From Clostridiales bacterium (GTDB taxonomy: Bacteria > Bacillota > Clostridia > Christensenellales > UBA1242): a stretch of 34,193 nt of DNA. The translations under genes were made by a program, and so were the position numbers. The stretch spans positions 1-34,193 of the forward strand of contig SVHI01000014.1 of the NCBI GenBank assembly GCA_015055905.1. The letters run 5' to 3'. The notes beneath the pieces are model-generated. The model saw only the letters and a list, made by a program, of their open reading frames with translations. It was not told the origin of the DNA and ran no database searches. Numbering within the stretch: the stretch's first letter is position 1; each line of letters starts with the position of its first letter. Below are positions 29,059 to 34,193 of the stretch, in pieces.

Positions 29059-29874
29059 CTTTTTAAAAAACCTATTCGCATTTTCAAACAATATTTTATT
29101 TATACTCTTTTCAGTGTATCCCAGTTTCAAAAGCCTCTTTGATAGTTCAGCAGAAAGTGCCTTATATGTGCTAATTCCCCGAGGCAAATGTCTGGTTCCA
29201 TAAAAGTCAGTGCCGATAGCAAGGTTATCAATTCCAAATCTACACGCAAAATAATCAATATGACTCACAATATCGCCTATATCACACTTGTTTGTTCCGT
29301 TTATAAACATACTCACCAAACACAGCCCCACAAGCCCTCCAGAGCCAACAATCATCTTAATTTGATAATCTTTCAAGTTCCTTGATGTCTCACAAAGCCC
29401 ATAAAACGCCGTATGCGAGCAAAACATTGGCTTTGTTAGATTTTTTGCAACATCGTTGAAGCTTTCTTCATTAAGATGCGCAAGGTCAACTTTAATATTG
29501 TTTTCCTCAAGAGTCTTGACCACTTTCTTGCCAAGCGATGTTATCCCGCCACACTCGTGAGCCCCGCCCGCTAACGCGTTGCTCCTATTCCAAGTCAGCC
29601 CCGCATAAACAGGCTTTAAATCAACAAGCCTCTCAAGATTGTCTTTCCCAATAAAATGCAAGTCTTCAACTCCCAGAAAGAGTTTTTCGCTTGAATTCAC
29701 AAAGTCTCTGGCTGACTCAATCATAGAAAAGGACTCTCTTTCATTCAGTTCACTTGTCCAAACTGCTGAAATGATGTTTCCCGCTTGTTCTTGTTTGTCT
29801 ATATAACTTTTCTTTTTGATGTCACCCACAATGCTAAGAAAATAGTCATTATGTAAATCGAAAATTTTATACAT
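29050..29874 (-). CDS. M19-family membrane dipeptidase homologue
   Basis: I place the start at 29874 (MYKIFDLHNDYF), giving 274 residues. A longer frame from 30054 would run through the rny terminator and overlap rny. The metal motif DLHND opens the protein, followed by VDLAHLNEESF, MFCSHTAFYG and IGTDFYG, the order expected for renal-dipeptidase-like zinc enzymes that split dipeptides. It is shorter than the usual 300-400 residues and has no signal peptide, so it should be cytoplasmic. There is no ribosome binding site at this ATG; a weak promoter ends 8 nt before it. Confidence 0.82.
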   Translation of the reverse strand: MYKIFDLHNDYFLSIVGDIKKKSYIDKQEQAGNIISAVWTSELNERESFSMIESARDFVNSSEKLFLGVEDLHFIGKDNLERLVDLKPVYAGLTWNRSNALAGGAHECGGITSLGKKVVKTLEENNIKVDLAHLNEESFNDVAKNLTKPMFCSHTAFYGLCETSRNLKDYQIKMIVGSGGLVGLCLVSMFINGTNKCDIGDIVSHIDYFACRFGIDNLAIGTDFYGTRHLPRGISTYKALSAELSKRLLKLGYTEKSINKILFENANRFFKKVG

Positions 29875-29882
29875 ATTATAAT

Positions 29883-29911
29883 ATATTAAATATTTTAACA
29901 AAATTATACAA
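29883..29911 (-). promoter_or_regulatory. Putative promoter of the M19 gene, nearly leaderless
   Basis: On minus, TTGTAT (29911-29906), 17 bp, TAATAT (29888-29883), 8 nt before the ATG. Both boxes are imperfect in AT-rich DNA. Confidence 0.35.
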
Positions 29912-29929
29912 AAAATTAAAAATTTAGCA

Positions 29930-29959
29930 AAAGAAAAACCAAGGCGAACCTTGGTTTTT
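29930..29959 (-). terminator. Terminator of rny
   Basis: AAAAACCAAGG (29934-29944) and CCTTGGTTTTT (29949-29959) enclose a loop that reads TTCG on minus, a stable UUCG tetraloop, followed by T-rich sequence. Confidence 0.85.
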
Positions 29960-29962
29960 GAT

Positions 29963-31516
29963 TTATGACGCGATGTCAGTAGCCCTAACTTCACGAATAA
30001 TATTAACTTTAATTTGTCCAGGATATTCAAGTTCTGCCTCAATTTTTCTAGCAATTTCTTTTGCTAAGATAACCATTGATGCATCATCAACTTCTTCTGG
30101 CTTAACAGCGATACGGATTTCTCTACCTGCTTGAATAGCAAATGAAGAATCAACGCCTTTGAAACTATTTGCAATAGCCTCAAGTTTTTCAAGTCTCTTT
30201 ACATAAGCATCAAGTGATTCACGTCTTGCACCTGGTCTAGATGATGAAATAGCGTCAGCAACTTGAACCAAAATAGCCTCGATTGACTTAAACTCAACAC
30301 CGCCGTGGTGAGCTTCAATACAGTGAATAACCTCTGGGCTTTCTTTGAATTTTTTAGCAACGTCAACACCAATTGAAACGTGAGTTCCTTCCATTTCAAA
30401 GTCAAGAGCCTTTCCAATATCGTGGAGAAGACCTGCACGCTTTGCAAGTGCAACGTTTGCACCGAGTTCGCCAGCAAGAAGTCCTGCGATATAAGAAGTT
30501 TCTAAACTATGTTTCATAACGTTTTGACCATAGCTTGTTCTGTATTTAAGTCTTCCCAAAATTTTGATAAGTTCTGGGTGAAGATTGAATACACCTGCTT
30601 CAAAGCTAGCATTTTCACCAGCATCTTTGATTGTGTTTTCAATATCTTTCTTAACCTTTTCAACAATATCCTCAACACGTGCTGGGTGAATTCTTCCATC
30701 AGTGATGAGTTTTTCAAGAGTAAGTCTTGCAACTTCTCTTCTAATTGGATCAAATGAAGAAAGGATAACAGCGTCTGGAGTATCGTCAACAATAAGGTCA
30801 ACACCAGTTGCATTTTCAATGGCGCGGATATTTCTACCTTCACGACCAATGATTCTACCTTTAATTTCATCGCTTGGAAGTGTAACTGTTGTAACTGTAA
30901 CATCTGCAGTTTGGTCAGTTGCACATTTTTGAATAGCAAGTGTCACGATGTCACGAGCTTTCTTTTCGCCTTCTTCACGTGCTTGGTTTTCAATGTCACG
31001 CACAATGTTTCCAGCATCTTTTCTAGCCTCATCAATGATGCCATCAACAACTTGTTTCTTTGCTTCTTCACGAGTGAGTCCAGCAACTTTTTCAAGTTCT
31101 TTTTGGATACCTTCTTTTTCTTTCAAGATTTCTTGTTTTGCATCTTCAAGTTCTTGTTTTTTTGTTTCCAAATTTTGTTTTGCATCGTCAATAGATTGCA
31201 TTTTTTGGTCGAGTATATCGTTTTTTCTATCGATATTTTCTTCTTTTTCTAAGATACGAGCTTCCATTTTTTGGATTTCGTTTCTTCTTTCTCTGCATTC
31301 ATTTTCAGAATCAGTTTTGATTTTTAAAGCTTCTTCCTTGGCCTCTAAAACAGCTTCTTTTTTAATAGTAGATGCTTTTTCTTCAGCATCTTTAATCGCT
31401 TTTTCGGCAATATGCTTGGCATTACCCAATTTCTTTTCAAGCATCTTTCCAGTAATAAAGTAAGATGCAACGCCACCTACAGCCAAGGAAACAACTGCTA
31501 CAATAGCATAAATCAT
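29963..31516 (-). CDS. rny: Ribonuclease Y
   Basis: RNase Y is the membrane-bound endonuclease that starts mRNA decay in Firmicutes. The 517-residue protein has an N-terminal TM helix (about 2-22), a long coiled coil (about 25-200), a KH domain with [15 protein letters not shown] and an HD domain with [10 protein letters not shown] and a later EAHHGG. The length is typical. GGGGGAA lies before the ATG. It follows recA on the same strand but has its own promoter, in the recA-rny order common in Firmicutes. Confidence 0.97.
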   Translation of the reverse strand: MIYAIVAVVSLAVGGVASYFITGKMLEKKLGNAKHIAEKAIKDAEEKASTIKKEAVLEAKEEALKIKTDSENECRERRNEIQKMEARILEKEENIDRKNDILDQKMQSIDDAKQNLETKKQELEDAKQEILKEKEGIQKELEKVAGLTREEAKKQVVDGIIDEARKDAGNIVRDIENQAREEGEKKARDIVTLAIQKCATDQTADVTVTTVTLPSDEIKGRIIGREGRNIRAIENATGVDLIVDDTPDAVILSSFDPIRREVARLTLEKLITDGRIHPARVEDIVEKVKKDIENTIKDAGENASFEAGVFNLHPELIKILGRLKYRTSYGQNVMKHSLETSYIAGLLAGELGANVALAKRAGLLHDIGKALDFEMEGTHVSIGVDVAKKFKESPEVIHCIEAHHGGVEFKSIEAILVQVADAISSSRPGARRESLDAYVKRLEKLEAIANSFKGVDSSFAIQAGREIRIAVKPEEVDDASMVILAKEIARKIEAELEYPGQIKVNIIREVRATDIAS

Positions 31517-31598
31517 TTAATGTTTCCCCCTAAAAAAATATATATGTATAAACACAAAAGCAATGATAAACCATTACTTTCCAATTTACCATACATTA

Positions 31599-31627
31599 AT
31601 ATTATCATAGTGAAAAAGTTAAGTCAA
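31599..31627 (-). promoter_or_regulatory. Extended -10 promoter of rny
   Basis: On minus, TTGACT (31627-31622), 17 bp, TAATAT (31604-31599) preceded by TGA. The leader is about 75 nt. Confidence 0.7.
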
Positions 31628-31660
31628 TTAATATAAAACATTCGCTATTATTTTAGACAT

Positions 31661-31691
31661 AAAAAAACTCAAAACTTGTCGTTTTGAGTTT
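31661..31691 (-). terminator. Terminator of recA
   Basis: The arms AAACTCAAAAC (31665-31675) and GTTTTGAGTTT (31681-31691) close a 5-nt loop; T7 follows on minus. Confidence 0.88.
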
Positions 31692-31697
31692 TAGTTT

Positions 31698-32717
31698 TTA
31701 AGCCTCTTCAGTTGTTTCAGTTTCAGCAGATGGAATTAAAAGAGCCTTGAGTTTAGCAGAAACCTCTTCGCAAAGTTCAACATTTTCAACCAAGAGTTTT
31801 CTAACATTTTCTCTGCCTTGACCAATCTTTTCACCATTATAGCTGAACCAAGCACCACTCTTTTGAATGATGTCGTGTTCAACAGCAAGGTCCAAGATAC
31901 AAGATTCATTTGAAATACCCATACCGAAAATCATATCAAATTCAGCAACTTTGAATGGAGGTGCACACTTGTTTTTAACAACCTTAACTTTTGTTCTTGC
32001 ACCAACAGCAGTGTCGCCGTCTTTAATAATTTCACCTTTTCTAACATCAAGACGAACTGATGTATAGAACTTAAGAGCAACACCACCCGCAGTTGTTTCA
32101 GGGTTACCAAACATAACACCAATCTTTTGTCTTATTTGGTTAATGAAAATAACACAAGTTTTGGTTTTGTTTGTGATAGCAGTAAGTTTTCTTAATGCTT
32201 GTGACATAAGTCTTGCTTGAAGACCCATATGGCTCTCACCCATTTCGCCGTCAATTTCAGCCTTTGGAGTGAGCGCAGCAACAGAGTCAACAACAACAAC
32301 GTCAAGTGAACCTGAACGAACCAAGTTCTCCAAAATTTCAAGAGCTTGTTCACCATCGTCTGGTTGTGAAACATACAAGTTTTTAATGTCAACACCAAGT
32401 CTTGCAGCATAGGTTGGGTCTAATGCGTGCTCTGCATCAATAAATGCTGCAGTTCCACCCATTTTTTGTGCTTGAGCAATAATGTGAAGTGAAACTGTTG
32501 TTTTACCTGAACTTTCAGGTCCATAGATTTCAACAATTCTGCCACGTGGCACACCACCAACACCAAGAGCAAAGTCAAGTGCCATACAACCAGTTGGAAT
32601 AACTTCAATATTTTGTGCTTGATAGTCACCAAGACGCATAATAGCGCCCTTTCCAAAAGATTTCTCTATTTGAGCGATTGCTTGTTCAAGATTTTTTTCT
32701 TTATCATTAATAGCCAT
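31698..32717 (-). CDS. recA: Recombinase A
   Basis: RecA drives homologous recombination and SOS cleavage. The 339-residue protein has Walker [10 protein letters not shown] at 66-74, [19 protein letters not shown] as Walker B and the L1/L2 regions around [10 protein letters not shown] and [17 protein letters not shown]. The length is usual. GGAG lies before the ATG, 11 bp after pgsA, so it belongs to a rimO-pgsA-recA transcript. In Bacillus cinA sits between pgsA and recA; here it does not. Confidence 0.98.
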   Translation of the reverse strand: MAINDKEKNLEQAIAQIEKSFGKGAIMRLGDYQAQNIEVIPTGCMALDFALGVGGVPRGRIVEIYGPESSGKTTVSLHIIAQAQKMGGTAAFIDAEHALDPTYAARLGVDIKNLYVSQPDDGEQALEILENLVRSGSLDVVVVDSVAALTPKAEIDGEMGESHMGLQARLMSQALRKLTAITNKTKTCVIFINQIRQKIGVMFGNPETTAGGVALKFYTSVRLDVRKGEIIKDGDTAVGARTKVKVVKNKCAPPFKVAEFDMIFGMGISNESCILDLAVEHDIIQKSGAWFSYNGEKIGQGRENVRKLLVENVELCEEVSAKLKALLIPSAETETTEEA

Positions 32718-32728
32718 AATTTTCTCCT

Positions 32729-33361
32729 TTATTCGTCGTCCTCTTCAACAGGCGATTCCTCTACAACTTTTTGTGATTCAGTAAGTCCCTTAACAGCCTT
32801 AACTGAATAGTTTACGCAAGACATAACTGAAAGCGCAACACCAACAATCATAAGTGCAAGACCAGCATATTTAACATACTCAATGCCTTCGCAGGTGCAA
32901 ACAACAGAAAGTCCAACATAAAGCATCAAAACCATAGATGCAACATCTAAGAATAATGATTTAATTTTTCCATAAATATCTGCAGCAATAACAAAGTTTT
33001 TGTTTGCAGCAACCATTCTAATACCACTGATTAAAATGTCTCTCAACACAACAATCAAAAGCATTAAAACAGCAAGCCATTTCCAAACAATGCCTTCAAA
33101 CAACACCAAAATCATAGCGGTAGTTGTTATAAACTTATCAGCGATTTGGTCCATAAACTTTCCAAAATCTGTGATAAGGTTATATTTTCTAGCAATCTTT
33201 CCGTCCAAAAGGTCGGTAAAGCAAGCCAAGATATAAATGCCAAGAGCAACAAACTTGCCCACGCCATTTGGAATTGGCAATAAGAATAATAGAACCATAA
33301 TAGGTGTGCAGAAAATTCTTACCATTGTAAGAGCATTAGGAACATTCATTTTAAATTTCAT
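32729..33361 (-). CDS. pgsA: CDP-diacylglycerol--glycerol-3-phosphate 3-phosphatidyltransferase
   Basis: PgsA makes phosphatidylglycerol phosphate in the membrane. I place the start at 33361 because AAGGAGAGG lies 6 nt before this ATG; a longer frame from 33385 starts upstream of that site. The product has 210 residues, about four to five hydrophobic helices and the CDP-alcohol signature DGKIARKYN-x4[11 protein letters not shown], with all three aspartates after the glycine. The C-terminus is acidic. Its first 11 nt overlap the end of rimO, which implies coupled translation. Confidence 0.95.
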   Translation of the reverse strand: MKFKMNVPNALTMVRIFCTPIMVLLFLLPIPNGVGKFVALGIYILACFTDLLDGKIARKYNLITDFGKFMDQIADKFITTTAMILVLFEGIVWKWLAVLMLLIVVLRDILISGIRMVAANKNFVIAADIYGKIKSLFLDVASMVLMLYVGLSVVCTCEGIEYVKYAGLALMIVGVALSVMSCVNYSVKAVKGLTESQKVVEESPVEEDDE

Positions 33362-34193
33362 CTTCAACCTCTCCTTGCAAGTCATAACCTTTAACTTTGG
33401 TTATTCTCACCTTATAAAATTTTCCAATATCAATTGGTTTTTTAGATTTAAAGAACACGAGTGTGTCAGCCTCTGGGGTTTGATACTCGCATCTTCCAAA
33501 GAATAGTTGTTTGTCATAGTCAATGCCTTCATAACAAACTTCAATAGTCTTTCCAACGAAAGACTTATTAACTTCTGCAGCAATCTTCTTTTGGATTTTA
33601 ATAAGTTTCAAAAGACGTCTTGTTTTAATATCTTCATCAACTTGACCTGGAAGTTCCGCAGCAGGTGTTCCTGGCTCTTTTGAATAAGCAAAGAATCCAA
33701 CGTGCATAAGTTTAAACTTTTGAACAAACTCGCAAAGTTCTACAAAGTCTTCTTCGGTTTCACCTGGGAAACCAGTCATAAGCGTTGTTCTAACCGCAAT
33801 GAACTTGTCTGCCTTTTTAATCTTTGTTAAAAGTGTCTCAATGTCCTTGTGTGAAGTTTTTCTGTTCATTCTCTTCAAAACATTGTCAGCAATGTGTTGA
33901 AGTGGAATATCAATATATTTGCACACCTTTGGGTTATTGATGATTTCATCTAAAAGTTCATCAGTAAGTTTTTCTGGATAGCAATACAATAATCTAATCC
34001 ACTTGAGATGCTTGATTGTTGAAAGTTTGCGAATGAGTTTAACAAGTTCACTCTTGCCAGTCTTGTCTTCACCATATCTAGAAATGTCTTGTGCAACCAA
34101 GATAAGTTCTGAAGCACCGTGTTCAACGAGACTGACAGCCTCTTCATAAAGGTTGTCAATTTCCATTGACCTGAACCTTCCACGAATGTAAGG
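33351..34193 (-). CDS. rimO: Ribosomal protein S12 methylthiotransferase RimO (5' end outside window)
   Basis: RimO is a radical-SAM enzyme that adds a methylthio group to Asp of ribosomal protein S12. The frame is open to the right edge (PYIRGRFRSMEI at the border), so the N-terminal domain and the CxxxCxxC cluster motif lie outside. Visible are ELILVAQDISRYG, YIDIPLQHIADNVLKRMNR, MTGFPGETEEDF and FFAYSKEPGTPAAELPGQV, which separate RimO from MiaB, and a C-terminal TRAM domain. It is the upstream gene of the pgsA-recA transcript. Confidence 0.95.
   Translation of the reverse strand, partial: PYIRGRFRSMEIDNLYEEAVSLVEHGASELILVAQDISRYGEDKTGKSELVKLIRKLSTIKHLKWIRLLYCYPEKLTDELLDEIINNPKVCKYIDIPLQHIADNVLKRMNRKTSHKDIETLLTKIKKADKFIAVRTTLMTGFPGETEEDFVELCEFVQKFKLMHVGFFAYSKEPGTPAAELPGQVDEDIKTRRLLKLIKIQKKIAAEVNKSFVGKTIEVCYEGIDYDKQLFFGRCEYQTPEADTLVFFKSKKPIDIGKFYKVRITKVKGYDLQGEVEDEI

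Noticed and set aside
29875-30054. N-terminal extension of the M19 protein with a TM-like segment
   Set aside because: It would overlap rny and cross its terminator; the conserved family start begins at 29874.
33362-33385. Longer pgsA start
   Set aside because: The ribosome binding site AAGGAGAGG lies inside this extension and is positioned for the ATG at 33361.

Overview
The window looks like part of the chromosome of a low-GC, spore-forming, anaerobic Firmicute, most likely an uncultured gut Clostridia lineage (the exact lineage is inference). Three things support this: a complete spoIIAA-spoIIAB-sigF sporulation operon, a rimO-pgsA-recA-rny block in the order typical of Firmicutes, and genes of anaerobic metabolism (formate-THF ligase, rubrerythrin) together with meso-DAP synthesis through DapA and diaminopimelate dehydrogenase. 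The DNA is AT-rich. Most genes have a strong GGAGG-type ribosome binding site and end in a compact hairpin terminator. Convergent genes often share one terminator.

Layout. 1-4.1 kb: a truncated HTH/P-loop protein and a histidine phosphatase on minus, then dapA-ddh and a hypothetical gene on plus. 4.1-8.5 kb: two paralogous small membrane proteins on opposite strands, then alaS (an unusually short form) and proS in one operon. 8.5-12.3 kb: a XerS-like tyrosine recombinase, a divergently transcribed orphan protein resembling the seryl-tRNA synthetase N-terminal arm, a membrane protein with a Lys/Ala/Pro tail, and a 1.2-kb non-coding stretch rich in repeats. 12.3-20.5 kb: trmL, a YgjP-type metallopeptidase, a very unusual PadR-acidic-linker-4TM protein, rnhA, tRNA-Trp, a small Cys-rich protein, an MBL hydrolase, an alpha-oxoamine synthase of serine palmitoyltransferase type, and a degenerate PlsC-like protein. 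20.5-34.2 kb, almost all on minus: a tandem-OB SSB, a PdaB-like deacetylase, the spoIIA operon, nrnA-fhs-S1C protease, rubrerythrin, an M19 dipeptidase, rny, recA, pgsA and partial rimO.

The most interesting area is 8.5-12.3 kb. Left of it, 6 of 9 protein genes are on plus; from the recombinase rightwards, 20 of 25 are on minus. Genes therefore point towards this area from both sides, as expected around a replication terminus. The non-coding stretch holds a perfect 12-6-12 bp inverted repeat (11816-11845), the geometry of a Xer/dif core site, and 15 bp of it recur inside the promoter of the recombinase gene. I propose a single-recombinase Xer/dif terminus module with possible autoregulation. 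Gene function and sequence matches are direct observations; the terminus and autoregulation are inferences.

A second theme is leaderless expression. The recombinase gene, the SerRS-arm gene and the PlsC-like gene each have a -10 box ending exactly 6 nt before the ATG and no Shine-Dalgarno sequence; dapA and the M19 dipeptidase gene look similar but less exact.
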